A program made the translations under genes and the position numbers. From the NCBI GenBank assembly GCA_035771165.1, contig JAWNZC010000348.1, forward strand, positions 6,116,001-6,180,000: a stretch of 64,000 nucleotides of DNA. The letters run 5' to 3'. Shown here piece by piece: positions 32,096 to 44,501 of this stretch. Every line of letters begins with the position of its first letter. Position 1 is the first letter of the stretch. The notes below the pieces were generated by a model. It was not told the origin of the DNA, did no database searches, and saw nothing but the letters and a program-made list of their open reading frames with translations. This DNA comes from Paragorgia papillata. Taxonomy: Eukaryota > Cnidaria > Anthozoa > Scleralcyonacea > Coralliidae.

Positions 32096-33345
32096 TAGTT
32101 CACTGGTAGAGGAGATAACGCATTCTTCCACCGAAAAAGCTGGTAACAAGTTGGCATCTCGCGATGCTTGTACGTGGAGCTCTCTCGGACTCTCGGATAG
32201 TAGATGAGTCTGGGACGAGCGATGATTACTTTAATTACTTCGTGCGTGCGCATGCGCCACAGGGGTAGAGTAATTCGTATGAGGCGCACGGTGTACGTAG
32301 TTCACAATGCATTTATAGATAAAAAAATATTAGCTATATAAAAAGATTAGCTCCTCACTTCAGATGTCAGGTTAAACATTTTTATAAAATAAAGTGTCCT
32401 CTATTACGCACGCTCAGATTGGCCAGACCCTGAGATCCCGTGCATTTAATTTATCAGAGTATGGAAATCATGAATGACGTAAAATGGAGTTGGATGGCGT
32501 TACCTAGCGGGAAAAGCCAGCCAGCTTAACAGTCCAACTTTTAGCTTGTTTCTTCTTATTTTATAAAACAAATAAAACATATCGCTCATGTACGTTTGAC
32601 GTGATTTGCCGGAACACGAAATAAATACGGCAACTACACGGCAACTTCTTTCGTGTTCAAATGACGTCAAACATGCCTCTATAAGAGTACATATGCCAAC
32701 CTCGTCCCCAGGGCCATTTGTGGGGGCTGGCCAAGATGTGCATATGGATTTTGTTAAATTAACAAACTTTCCACATCGGTTATATGGGTAAAAAGCATAC
32801 GTCTCTTTGCTTTGCTACGGTACCTGCTGAAAGATTTAATAAATAATTGTATCAAAAACTTGTAAACTCAAGACGGACACTGTCTAGGCCTTGTGACAAA
32901 CGCAAGTCTCTTTTCTTCTTCCAGATGTTCATTATTGAACTTAATTTGTTGTTCATTGTTGAACTATTTAATTTATATTAAAATCAAGTAGGATTTAATT
33001 GGCATGGGCCATAGAACAGGATTTTCCAAGAATTAGCACCTTCCTTACGTCATTTGCCAAAAGTCACTTACGTCATCATGTAGACCATTAACCCTTTCCC
33101 GTCAGTGGGTTATTCCTGTAATGAGTAACATCATCTGCGTTTACAGCTAGAGTAAAATACATTAATTATTAAACCTTTACTATTCAACCTGGAGTAGTGA
33201 AGTCCGAGCAAGGAGCGGGCGCTTATTCAACGGGGACACTTATTTAAAAAATTTCTTGGAAGGATGAGCGTTTATTCCAGGCCACTTATTCGTAGAAACA
33301 CGGCCAACTGCTTACCACGTCCGACATGTGGTCGCTAAACGGAAT
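32096..33345. other. intergenic with small inverted repeats
   Basis: A loose inverted pair around 32575-32675 (CGTTTGACGT/ACGTCAAACATG and CGTGTTC pieces). 33210-33300 has CGCTTATTC and CACTTATT words of a dispersed repeat. No gene seen. Confidence 0.4.
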
Positions 33346-33532
33346 TAAGGCCTGTGTCCATTACGTGCGCGCACAATAACATTAATAAAGCCAATCAACC
33401 TGCAATTAACACAACAGATGTTAATTTGCGGGCACGCGGGCGGCGGGCTTTGAAATAAGTTGGAAATTTTCAACTTCCGATTTCAAATGCATGCTCCGCC
33501 CGCGCGGGCAAAGTGGACGTAATGCCAAACAG
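33346..33532. mobile_element. GC-rich MITE of TTAA type
   Basis: The left end is TTAAGGCCTGTGTCCATTAC and the right end GGACGTAATGCCAAACAG. It closely parallels 58798-58938. CCGCCCGCGCGGGC words lie inside. The right-hand TTAA is degraded. Confidence 0.6.
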
Positions 33533-35189
33533 TCTTTACTCAAAAGGACTCTTCCAGTGCTTTCGCGGTTTTCCCCAAAGATGCAAATATTGGCAAATAG
33601 GTTTCTTCAATAAGGTAGACGGTGAACTAGATTTCTGATCTCTGACTGAGATTATGATTTTTGTCGGGCTTCGTAACCCAGGAAACTGCTCACTGGAGTA
33701 TTTTTACGAATTTTTAAAGTGTTCTTTTTTTCTATTTTCTGAAATTGTTAGGACTTAAGATCTGCAGCTCTGGATCGATCTGTAATAGCCTATATTCCCA
33801 GAGGCCATGAGCGATGATAGAGCGGCTGCATGTATATTCGCAAGCTAGATCTGCAGAGATTTTGGGATTTTAAATAATTTTTTAGAGAGGTGTACGAGAT
33901 TTTTAGGAGTGATACACGCCTCGAAATTATCAGACGTTTGCATCGAGGAATTCAGTCTAAACCTCATGCGGTACACAAAAACATTTGACGAACGCTAAAA
34001 AACTTATCATATGACAGGATTGTTTTAAACCATATGGACTTCATAAACCCTATCCTAAGGTCCTATTCTAACATCTTTCTTTATTACTTGGGCTACCTGG
34101 TTTCGGCTCCGTTTTGGGTTTTTTCTTTGGGTGTCACGATTTTGCATTTTTGCACATTTTACTTTACTACTCATGCTTCTGCTACCACTACTATTCATGC
34201 TTCTGGGCAATCTCGTTCCCAGAACCCACATTCCCCACCCGGGAAACGAGAGACTCTGGGATAATCCGTTTCAAATCACAGGATTCTTGTTATTCCGGTA
34301 GAGGTACGGATGCGTAAATATCCGAGCGGAATCTGGATAGTATGTTCTCCTTGTTTGAATTTTCCCCAAACAAGTCAATGGGCCGGGCTGCTGGCGAAGC
34401 TCGAATTACAGCATCTGGCTTCTGCTGACGCCGTGAGGCATGTTATAAGTTCTTTGCGCCTTTTGCTTTTGGAGTTGGACAAAAAGTTGAACAGCTTGCC
34501 TCTTGATCAAGGTGTTCTTGCACATGCACTGTTGGTAGATTTTGAAAGTGCTGATTTGTAGTTTATCAGCGATCAGATGTGGATGACAACTCTCTTGATC
34601 GTAAATATGTTCACCAATGTGACTCAGCCTTCGATCTGATCTTCCTCGGCCCACTCCCACCTTTAATTGCTCGCGCGGTATAGAGCTTCTGCGGAGGCGG
34701 AGAGGCCTTCGATCAAGCACCTCCGGTCCACACAAGCATTTTTTCTGTAGCGCATTTATAGTATCCGGGGAACGTTTACCGCAGGAAGCTGGAGAAATGC
34801 ACCTTAAACGAAAACCGCAAAAAATTGACAAGTTCTGACCGATATTATTACCATAATAAGGCCTGTTTCAAACAATGTATTTTTCATAAGCTCTATAATA
34901 TATGTAATATACTAAAATTGAGTTCATGAAAAAACAAGTGTCTCATTAGTGTAATAATTGTTCTGTAGGTTCGATCAACCTAATACAAATCCAACAAATA
35001 TTTTATACTAGCTAGACATAAATATGGCATAAGTTAAAACAATAAATATATGGAAACTCCAGGGGGCACCTTAAATTAAGCCGAGTCAATACCTCGCAGT
35101 CTGACTAGTTTTGTTCTTATGCCTAAGCAAACTCTGTGCAATCGTAGCTTTTTAATTATCGGATGGGGATTTGTTGCCTATTTATACTT
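33533..35189. other. intergenic, no supported gene
   Basis: Overlapping frames on both strands at 34030-34830 show no domain I recognise. A hairpin with CTCGTTCCCAGA/TCTGGGA words lies at about 34205-34262. Confidence 0.35.
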
Positions 35190-35373
35190 AGGGCCGTTTA
35201 TATATACGAGAGCGGATAAGACGCGACATAATATACACACTACACAGGACGTTACATAAAGACGCGACTGCCTCCGTTGTGTTCACGTCTTATTTAATAT
35301 ACACAAGCCGCGACTTGTTCAAAACACCGTATAAATGCAGCCACGTCTTATCGGCTCTCGTATAAACGACCCT
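35190..35373. mobile_element. MITE, about 30-bp terminal inverted repeats
   Basis: AGGGCCGTTTATATATACGA at the left, extended by GAGCGGATAAGACG, and the complement at the right end, with a few differences. Confidence 0.75.
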
Positions 35374-35565
35374 ATTGTTAGCAGGGAAAGTATTCGAGCT
35401 TGAATTTCAACCATACACTCTAATCTGCATGTCATTACTGCATGACTCATTGCAACGTCTCATTCTCCTCTGCAGAAGTTACCCTCAAAAGAAAATCGAA
35501 GTTTGATAGATTTTTCTCTGAAACCAGAATGATCGCATGGCCTGACCTACTCTGCGAAGCGGTAT

Positions 35566-35645
35566 AGACCTTATTCAAAAATGGCCGCCGAATTAGAATT
35601 CTTTTATGTGCATATAAATTAGCCCTTAGAGGATTATATACGAGT
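35566..35645. repeat. half copy of the 37977 MITE
   Basis: ATAGACCTTATTCAAAAATGG followed by CCGCCGAATTAGAATTC and AAATTAGCCCTTA matches one arm of the palindrome at 37977-38160. Confidence 0.7.
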
Positions 35646-36512
35646 CTGAGAGTTGACTATGTTACTTATTTCATCCAACTATACTCATCGAGAGACTATA
35701 AACCAGAAACTTCTTCTGGCAGGAAATAAAAACTTATCTATCATTCCCTAATTATAGAGCAACAGGTCATAGGCATGCATACTGTCATGCATCATAGGGT
35801 GTCATATAGGGTCAATTAACATGCCAAACAACATGTACGCTCCATGCATGTGAATGTCTAAACCGCTCAGTTCAACAACCGAATGAGAGACCATATAGTC
35901 TGTTACTTTTAATACATTTACTAAAGCAGTATAGTACATGAATTTTAGGTAGGCTTATATAAAAATGTGATCTAGGTTGTCAACGTTATACAAGATCGAA
36001 GACTTGCATTTCAACATTCATGTTGTATACTGTTATTTAGTTGGGTCACCGAGTGGTCGTTTCAATAAAAAAAAATTAAACGATCGTAACATAAATCCAA
36101 GTACATGTAACTTACATATATATATGATCCTATATGCATACAGGTATACATAATCTTGACCGCTTATATACATTCAATGAAATTATATCTCATCTCAGCA
36201 TGGATTTTCGCTTTCATGTTCTTTCCGTCATTTGACTGTGTCTGCTATAACACATGTGGTGGTGAGAACAATTTTTAATAAGCTGTACAATATATATATA
36301 TAAATAAGTAAAATAACTAAAATCTCTGGCATAAAGTATAAGAAAATATTTTAGTTTTACAGTATATACACAATAAATATTTTTTATAAATAGATTCCCT
36401 TGAATAATCCACAGCGTATATGCAGTCGCGGATTACTGCTTCAGTGTTAAAGAGTGATCAAGATCAATATCATGCAGCAATTTGTAAAAATCTTTCTTTA
36501 ATTTGTAGACTT
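35646..36512. other. 3' side of the PTB gene, AT-rich
   Basis: Downstream of the PTB gene stop codon. It contains short TATATA stretches. No polyadenylation signal is certain and no gene is seen. Confidence 0.4.
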
Positions 36513-37040
36513 TTAAGTTGATGTTATAGATAATTGGTTAACAACGTTATGCTGGTTGTTCTCTAATTCTTTATGTAATGAGAACACTGCGTCCTTGAAG
36601 AGCACTGCAGCCTCTTTAGCTAGTGTTTTGGCCTCCTTCCTAGTCTTGCATCTCAGGACGTGACAATCCACAGTATCAGCCGTCTTACCAAATTGATAGG
36701 TAAAGAAAAAGATCTTGGGGTTAACTTGATACACTCCACAAAACTGGATACGACGAATTCTGAACACAAGCGGCGAATCATGATTGTCCTGGCTGGATAA
36801 TATCGAAAAATCTTGCTTTGAAAGAACGAAATCACTTTTTTGAACATCTCGTAATTTTGATTTCTGTGTTTTACACGTTGAGTAAACGAAATTACACATG
36901 TCTTCTAATCCAGGTCTTTCAAGTTGTCCAAAACCAAGATATTTTACAGTGAAGACGCTTTTAGATTCCGTGCTTTCTCTATGATCAGATTTCTTTGATT
37001 TCATAGGCTTCATACAATTGAGCCGTCCGAGAGACTCCAT
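36513..37040 (-). CDS. PTB/PID-domain protein (PID1/FAM43-like)
   Basis: A single-exon 175-residue frame. The start is the first ATG after an in-frame TAA 36 nt upstream. A phosphotyrosine-binding fold spans about residues 28-160. It begins with a strand FTVKYLG-x-G and a Gly-Leu/Cys helix region. Then come VFRIRRIQFCGVYQVNPKIF (the I-x-F-C strand before the F-x-Y strand), VDCHVLRCKTRKEAKTLAKE and a C-terminal helix LFKDAVFSLHKEL. The D-C-H-x-x-x-C and E-A-K-x-L-A pattern is closest to PID1 and FAM43. PTB domains of this group bind NPxY-type tails of receptors and act as cytoplasmic adaptors. No signal peptide or membrane segment is seen. The low-complexity basic start (KPMKSKKSDHR) is unremarkable. 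Ortholog identity is uncertain. Confidence 0.75.
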   Translation of the reverse strand: MESLGRLNCMKPMKSKKSDHRESTESKSVFTVKYLGFGQLERPGLEDMCNFVYSTCKTQKSKLRDVQKSDFVLSKQDFSILSSQDNHDSPLVFRIRRIQFCGVYQVNPKIFFFTYQFGKTADTVDCHVLRCKTRKEAKTLAKEAAVLFKDAVFSLHKELENNQHNVVNQLSITST

Positions 37041-37834
37041 TAATCCAGCAGAGTCCTTATTATTAGTCTGTTCCTTAGTTTAGTGTTGATGGCTTGGTCG
37101 GATGAGGTCTTGATGTCTTCAAATTCAACGCCTACTTCAAATTGAGTTTAGTGAGTGCCATAATCTTGTGATCTGATTGACGCATGCTTTATGATGTTTA
37201 GACAAGAGAGTCAAGGAAGGAAACAGGGACAATCATGCCAAATGAGATGATTAGCATTCGAAATTATGTAAAAAAATAAACACTGTGTCTCATGGAGGAA
37301 TTAAGACGTGTCAAAATACCTAAAGTTTGAAATTTGAAACTTAGTTCCTTTCCAAATTAATTTTTTTCTGTTAGAAAGTGAACAGACGGAAACCAATTCA
37401 AGAAAAGAAAAATATCCAGCTGGACTAAAACCGAATTACATTCCAGTGAAAATCTGAATGTGCATTTATATCTATAAATAGTTCGTATCATTTAGTCTCA
37501 TATCAATAAAATAAAGAGACTTTTGAACTCAAACAGCCAAAGCAATTTCATGCATGATCAGTTACAGTTGACTAAACTACTGCAAGTTCGACGTCTTTTT
37601 ACCATACATACGGCGCGGAATAGGTCTATCTACAAGATAAGGAGCTGAGTTTACTTTATGATTGTCATGCTGACGTATATATGTTATTTCCTGAATAGTT
37701 TCTACGCGGGACATTTCATCCTTATAATTCTCTCGCTGAGTACAGGACCACACTGCCAATATGTCCTTCTGACTTTTATTAGTGGTGAGTCACTGAGATT
37801 AAAATCGAGAAGACGAATTAAGGTTATGAAGACT
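37041..37834. other. upstream of the PTB gene
   Basis: AT-rich sequence expected to contain the PTB gene promoter. I see no certain core promoter motif and no other gene. Confidence 0.4.
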
Positions 37835-38451
37835 CAGGGCCGGATTAGGGCTGTGTGGATCCCCGGCATATTTTCAGCACGAGGCCCCTTGAACCTAACC
37901 CCCACCCCCCCCCCCCCCCCCCCCGCCCAATGAGTCTCGAGCTCTGCTAACGTCCCAATTCGAGCGAAGATGTTTCATAGACCTTATTCCAAAATGGCTG
38001 CCGAATTAAAATTATTTTATATACATACAAATTAGCCCTTATGAACTCGTTTTCATGTGTGAAATTTAAAATAATTTTTGCTTTAAAACGAGGTCATAAG
38101 GGCCAATTTATATGCACATAAAAGAATTCTAATTCGGCGGCCATTTTTGAATAAGGTCTATGGGCCGAACGCTTTCTAGAAAGCAAGTGCAGAACAAAAA
38201 ATTGTGCAATCAGAAAGCGCCGGGGGCCCCGAAAGCTTGGGGCCCACGGCATATATGCTGCTTTTGCCATATGGTTAATCTGGTACTTTACATAGGCATA
38301 GCTATACTGGCTATACGATGAAGGCCAGACAGATATACTGTGGTACCTAGCCATACAAGATCCTATCTAAAGGATAAGAAATTTTATTTTGCTCTAAAAA
38401 ATTTTATGAACTATTTTTTGGGCCAGTCAGCCCCCTTTTAATCCGCCCCTG
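37835..38451. mobile_element. hAT-type element, 8-bp TSD
   Basis: Perfect 8-bp duplication TGAAGACT (37827-37834, 38452-38459). The ends CAGGGCCGGATTA and CAGGGGCGGATTA are inverted. A C-run lies at 37906-37924. A separate palindrome (37977-38160) is inserted inside. No transposase. Confidence 0.85.
37977..38160. repeat. palindromic MITE nested in hAT element
   Basis: ATAGACCTTATTC(C/A)AAAATGG and complement bound it. Arms of about 80 bp include GAATTA(A/G)AATT and AAATTAGCCCTTATGA, with a moderate number of differences. One arm recurs at 35566. Confidence 0.8.
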
Positions 38452-38569
38452 TGAAGACTGAACGCCAACCAGGACAGATAAGAATAACTGCATAGATGAA
38501 CGGGTTATAAATCAGGTTTATTATAGGTCATGTATTTAGGAAGTCTATAAACTGACTATATATACTATC

Positions 38570-39030
38570 AGGAGATAGCTGCTATGTCAAAGAAATCAAG
38601 ACGAAGATTGCAATAGCAAAGGATGCTTTCAGTAAGCAGATCAAGAGACTGTTTACTAAAAGACTGAGAAAAGAGCTAAAAGAACACCTGGTGAAGGTTT
38701 TGATCCGAATGGTTTATAGAGACTTGGAAACTGAGAACCCGGTTGATGGGGGAAGGATTGAGGCATTTGAAATGTGGATTAATTTGGAGGAGAATGAAGA
38801 AGATCAAGTATACATGGACGAAAAAATGAGAAGATCTTGGAAAATGAACAAAGCCGCGTCTGCTAAAAAAATACGCAGTAGAGGAAACGATAGATAGTAG
38901 ATTTACTCCGTCATGACAGTCTGTTGTGGGATCGACGTGAGCGAGAGTAGAATGGAAGGGAAGAGGCGAAAAGGAAGGAAGGGCAGGATATAGGGAGAGA
39001 GAATTGTGGAGGGGAACCTAATGAAGGACA
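38570..39030 (+). pseudogene. LINE (non-LTR retrotransposon) 3' remnant
   Basis: A degenerate frame contains EIKTKIAIAKDAFSKQIKRL, then FTKRLRKELKEHLVKVLIR, then RIEAFEMWINLEENEE. This is the familiar end of a non-LTR reverse transcriptase (I-K-x-R-I-x-x-A-K-x-A-F, then F-x-x-x-L, then E-x-F-E-M-W) with the Y-G-A-E-x-W part mutated. A Lys/Arg/Gly-rich tail follows with stops. Everything upstream of the thumb-like part is missing. It is certainly non-functional. Confidence 0.65.
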
Positions 39031-39786
39031 ATATTATAAGTGAAGAAAAAATCGTGCTGTGTACAGATCTCAAACCAGACTATATCTTTCCTGACATATA
39101 AACTCGATATTTTTTCTGAAAGAATTTGGAGCTTTTTCAAGATGAATGCCTATCATTACTCAAACCTTGACAGCAATAAATCACGGCCATGAATAGGAAT
39201 GTACACGAACATGATACAACTAAAACTCAACAAGGTTTTACATGTACGGTACACTATTTGAAAATTTGAATTAACAAAACAACGATATAGTTCCAACTAT
39301 AAATGTTTCAACTAAATAAAAACTTGAAGACTGAAGCTTTGTTGCTTTTTACCTCAGTTTAATTCGCTGCATTGGTATAATTATGCCTTATTTACTCAAA
39401 GATTAATGGAAATTATTAAATCACTTATTCTTAGTTCTTTTTTCAAAAAAGCTGAAAGGAATGTGCAAGTACTCCAAATTCAGTATAATTTGAATCTGGG
39501 AGATACATTAGGTTTAGTTATAAATGAATGTGTGCGGCTAAGAAGTTTTTCGAGGAGGGGGGAGGGGAGGGGGGAACAAGGGTATTTTCGTGAACCCGTG
39601 ATTGGCTATTTTTGAGCTTTGTGAATCGCGATTTAGAACAATATTGTCCCGTGAATATTGTCCCGACCAAAGGCAAAGTATATACGACATTAACATATCA
39701 CTTAGTGTTTCTAACATTAAATGGGATGCCAGTGAAAAGTGCCAACATCACTGAGACGATATAAGTATAATCGTTAAAATACTGCA
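39031..39786. other. intergenic
   Basis: AT-rich sequence with no gene seen. A G-rich patch (GGAGGGGGGAGGGGAGGGGG) lies at about 39555-39575. Confidence 0.4.
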
Positions 39787-39792
39787 TATATA

Positions 39793-39865
<73 letters not shown>
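39787..39865. repeat. (TA)n microsatellite
   Basis: Almost pure TA dinucleotides for about 80 bp, slightly irregular at the left. Confidence 0.95.
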
Positions 39866-39867
<2 letters not shown>

Positions 39868-42189
39868 TCGTTAAAATACTGCATTATTTTAAATTAAGCC
39901 GATAGACTGTATATTTTGTCACTTAAAAAGATTTAAAAGGTTTTTATAATACCAGATCTAACAATGGAAAACTATCAATATCAATAATGACTTTCAATAC
40001 TAAATTATTATAGATAATTAACGTGTTAATGGGAGGAAGACCCTTCTATTAACTGTCGTTAATGTAAGTTGATGTATAAACGAAATTGCTGGAATGCTTC
40101 AATCCTAGTGTTTTATAGCAATGGTGTAAAGATATTTAACCATGCAATATCATATACCTATATAAAGTCGATTTAAGCATTTTATAATTTAGGATTTATA
40201 CATGCATGACAATTGCAAGAAAAGCACCATAAACGACAGAAAGTGAAGCCCCCTCATTGAAGACTGCGCCAAGTGATTAGTTGAACTTTACTGCGCATCG
40301 GCCACAAGTTTCTCCAACAATATTAATCTCAGGCTTGGTGGGGATTTGTGGTTGGTTGAAGTGTGTGAATAAGACCCATTCCCCTTGCGAGATTCTAGGT
40401 TCAGGCATTATATTGGGATGAGGTTCTATTAATTTGCATACGTCAAGTGGATATATACATCTTCGGAAAGAGTACCTCACTCACTATATGGTTAGTGCTT
40501 ACCGCATGACAATAAGATTTTCTTCCGCATGGCGCATGCGTCTTTTCCCCCTGCAGTCTGAAGAAGGCTAAAGATTGTTAAACTTTGTCTACTCTATACT
40601 GTGCCAGAAACTCTTGTATTAAAGACGGAAAGTGGAGAGGAAATGAAAAGCCTTTGGTATGCATTTGTAAAGTTATTCTCACATGCAAGCAAGATTCAAA
40701 TTCTGAAGCTATAGCTAGCGTGGAAGTAAGCTTCTCCACCGATTCAAGTATGGGCTTCGCTTAACAAAGTAGAATTTTATTAGTTTTATTTCCTATTATA
40801 ATATATATTATATTATATTGTGTTGTAAGTCATGTGTCGTAAGTGATTAACAAGAGTTTATATTTAGGTCGGGTTGCCCAACTGGGCGGGAAATTTATAT
40901 TCAGGAGTTTTTAAATGCTATTTCCTGCATTTTTATAGGGAAAGAATTCATAGAATTCTGAAGATTATAAAATACGAAAATTAAACATTATTTTTGGGAC
41001 GTGGGATTGTGACAAACTTTTCAGTCAGTTTGATTATGTATGCATTCATTGTCCATACAAGTATGTTAGTGAAAATTGCGTGCGCATGCAGGCATTGCGA
41101 TTGGCCGAACCCGCGCCTGGCTATAATCCACTGATTTAGGTTAAGAAGACGTGATCATATACATGTACATGTAGGTGTGAGAAGTTTGAGCTTAGATACC
41201 AACGCGCGATATGTCCGTGCATGGTTATATTATATCCCACTTTTTTCCCGACGATATACACCTTGAAAGAACAAGTGGCTAGTCTGACCAGTCATGTCTG
41301 ATAAAAGATAAATTTGTAGACAGATCACGTTTATAATATGCTGCTGAGCTACATTGTTTTTATCTGACGTCACGGCGGCCGTATTGGTGCATAATCTTTA
41401 TCCTATGGGAATTTAACTCTATTCTTATTCAAATATTTCGTATTGTTTCACCCCAAAACTGGGCCACCGATCACGCGAGTGAAAACGATCCATATATAGT
41501 GTTCACGTACTGTTCAGATATTAATATATATGATATATATTCCAACGTGCTGTTATCTCACGTCATTCTGTATAACCGAGAGCTCCGGCAAACAATGGAT
41601 TTTGGACTTTGTTACCAAAGTTTCTTCTGCCACTCGTCACGTCTCGTCATGACGGGTATCTTAATATCTTATACGCTATAGTTTGACGTAAAAGACTTTT
41701 TGTGTGATCGATTATTTTAAACAAGAATTTTTCGTTTTCCGTTTGTCGTTCGACGTGCGAGCACACTCTCTAATTATTAAAGTCGCACGTAACATCAAAA
41801 CGACGTACTGAATCAACTTCATTTTACTTCAAAAAATGAGATTCTGTATAGAAATTGATATGTAAATGAAGTATGAAAAATATGAGAAATTGCTAGGTAA
41901 ATTGATCAGAAAATTGAGTTGGTCGGTGATGAGGAGGCGATATAGGCAACCCCCCTCCCCCCCCCCCCCCCCACACCCACCCCACCGGGCTCAAAATGGT
42001 CGTGAGACGCCGCTGCTAATTGGCCATGTCTTAGAAAACAAGAAAACAAGCTAGTTCAGTGTTTGTGGTTGCACACGATGTTTATTTAGTTCGCTGAGTT
42101 TTGGACCGTATAGACTCGGAGTTTTAATTTATCAAAGCTCGTAAAATGATCAAAACTGTTGGCAAACGGCACTGGTATAAAGACGAAAA
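39866..42189. other. intergenic, no supported gene
   Basis: A 67-codon minus-strand frame at 40277-40480 (containing HPNIMPEPRISQGEWVLFTH) lacks an ATG and any family I know. A C-run with GGCAACCCCCCTCCC at about 41950-41975 is probably a hAT-type remnant. Confidence 0.35.
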
Positions 42190-42300
42190 AGCTCTATAGG
42201 TGTAAAACTACAGTTACACACACCAATTTATGTCGCCAATTTGTGTCGCCAATTTGTGTCGCAACGGCATTGCGAGCCGGATAAATTGGTGTGTGTAACA
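42190..42300. repeat. MITE-like inverted repeat with tandem units
   Basis: GTTACACACACCAATTTA and its complement bracket three direct copies of a GTCGCCAATTTGT-like unit. A separate hairpin with CATTGCAAGTTTTT arms is at about 42344-42380. Confidence 0.65.
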
Positions 42301-42380
42301 ATGTAACATACCCAGTCGACGCCGATTTAGGCGTTGCTGAAGCATTGCAAGTTTTTGATAAGGGATAAAAAACTTGCAAT

Positions 42381-43580
42381 GAAAATCTGTGGCCGCACAA
42401 ATCGACAAGTGTAAAACATATACCTTTCGCCGATTTGTGTTGGAATCATGCCAAATTTCTTTTGTTCAAACTCCGCCCATGTATAACCGTAGCTTAAAGC
42501 GTGTGTTTGCGTCATAGATTTGCGTCTGTATAAGAAATACTGTTCGAGAGTTAATGAAGAATGGCATGCGTGTTTGGCAAAATATCATTATCAATTATAC
42601 CACAAGTGTGAAAAATTAATTTATTTTTTTAAATAACAGATATATGCGCTAATTCTGATATAATCTTACAAAATAATAATTTCACTAAAAATAAATCTTA
42701 GCTAAATTGACTAACGATTACAAACTAAATAAATACTTTATTTTGTTAAAAATGCTGTCAAATGTTCATTCAAGAGTTGCTCTAATTCTTGAATGTAAGC
42801 CCGGTGCTTAAATCCGCGACTAAATCGTTCTCCGTCACGCCATCGCAAAAAATAATCGTGGAAGACACAATTTTACTCAGTCAAATATTTCATCTGAAGA
42901 AGTCGATTTGTTATGTTTACTGAGTCCCTTTCTCACGATTTTACAATTTTTGTTGACTTAGATTAATCGTGACTACGCCATTGTAATCTCTTGTGATTTG
43001 ATCGCTAGTCTTGTTGGCAAGATCAGGTCTTAGGTCCTATCCACACCGAACGTACACACGACGAACACGGTGGTCTACCGTACGTATGGACGAAAAATCG
43101 ATTTGAAAAACTAAGTAAAAACTTTGCATTTTGAAAACGTGAACTGGGTCTGAGTTAACAGATAGATAGTTCGGCAGGTAAAATGTAAATCAGTAATAAA
43201 CGCGATGTATACATCACTTGTTGTGTATCGTGCAGTATATATGTCGGTCAACCATCAACGGAAAATATCGAAACTGTCATTTGGGTCTGATAATTATAAA
43301 GGCGCCGTTCAGTCCGTTCTGCACATGTGTAGCAGTCAGAGATCGTCTTGGTAGAACAATAGCCACACGATATAATAAATGGGTATTTATTCAAGCAAAT
43401 AGCAAAGACTTAATTACAATGTAGATGAGCTCTACACTAAGAACCGCGATCACCTCTCACAACTGTCTGCTCTCTCTTCGTACTGGCGCGTGTCCTACTC
43501 TTAGGACGTAATCGCCCTAAGCTATATCATGAATCATTTAGTAGAATGATCATCTCGTTCTCAAGTGTCCACTAATGCAT
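42381..43580. other. intergenic, nothing recognised
   Basis: AT-rich sequence; short frames only. Confidence 0.35.
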
Positions 43581-44179
43581 CAGTCAAATCCAAGCGTGCC
43601 CATCCCCCCCGGGTTACCGCCGGGCATTTGACACATTGGACCTTCCTAGGGGTGGGGCATTTGAAAACAAATCTTTGCCCGGGGGTGGGGCATTAGATAT
43701 GTAGTATTATTCATATAATCTGAGCCTTGGTCTTTTTGCTCAGCACTAAAAGCCGATTGGGGGGAGAGGTAATTGAATTATGTCCCTCTCCCCTCTAGTA
43801 TTTTTATCAACGGATTCAACGCGTGGTTTGGACTGTTGTTGCACTCGATTATAGAAAAGTTTAAAGCGAAAAATACAGAGTTTGGTGCGTCTTGGACTCT
43901 TGGTTAAAAAGCAAACGCCTAGAGAGTTTAGTAGAGGTATTTGAAATAAGTACTCATAATAAAATGCTGATTTTTATATTGTGAATCGTTCAGCAACAGT
44001 TAAAAGTAAAGTACAACTTTTCCCGGGGTGGGGAATTTGCCACTGATTTTTGGCCCCACCACGGGGCATTTTCACCTGCTTTTCATCCCCACCGCAGGGA
44101 ATTAGCACCAATTTTCGAAAAAATTGTCAAATGCCCGGGGGTTGGCCTGGGGGGTATGGGCACGCTTGGATTTGACTGA
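43581..44179. mobile_element. DNA transposon, about 25-bp terminal inverted repeats
   Basis: CAGTCAAATCCAAGCGTGCC-CAT at the left and complement at the right. Subterminal CCCCCCGGG and GGGCATTTG words occur on both sides. Target duplication is imperfect (ATGCAT versus ATACAT). No coding region. Confidence 0.7.
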
Positions 44180-44501
44180 TACATAGGCTTCCTATAGTTC
44201 TCCACACCCAAGTTATTGGATAAACATTATTGCTAACAAACCGTCAAAACATGTTAACCGTTTTGAAATTGACACCGTGGGATTGGCAAGACGTGATTGA
44301 CTGAGGGCACAAACATGTACGTATCGAAGGGAAACTAAATATGTTTCCAAGGAAGACTTTTATGTTTGACATTGACATTAGAACATGTTTTGACGGGTAG
44401 ATGCAAACGACTGTAGATCAACAAAAAATTGTGAGCTCTTTTCTATTCGGCCTTTGTTCAAAAATCGACCAAATAAGCTTTGTGGTTTTCGTATACATTG
44501 A
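44180..44501. other. 3' side of the carnitine octanoyltransferase gene
   Basis: Expected 3' untranslated region. I do not see an unambiguous AATAAA on the gene strand. Confidence 0.4.

Noticed and set aside
34030..34831. Overlapping frames on both strands of 76-141 codons
   Set aside because: Opposite-strand overlap, no domain and no splice partners; likely chance in a GC-richer patch.
40277..40480. 67-codon minus-strand frame with GEWVLFTHFNQPQIPTKPE
   Set aside because: Protein-like in appearance, but it has no ATG, no clear splice sites that I could pair, and no family I recognise.
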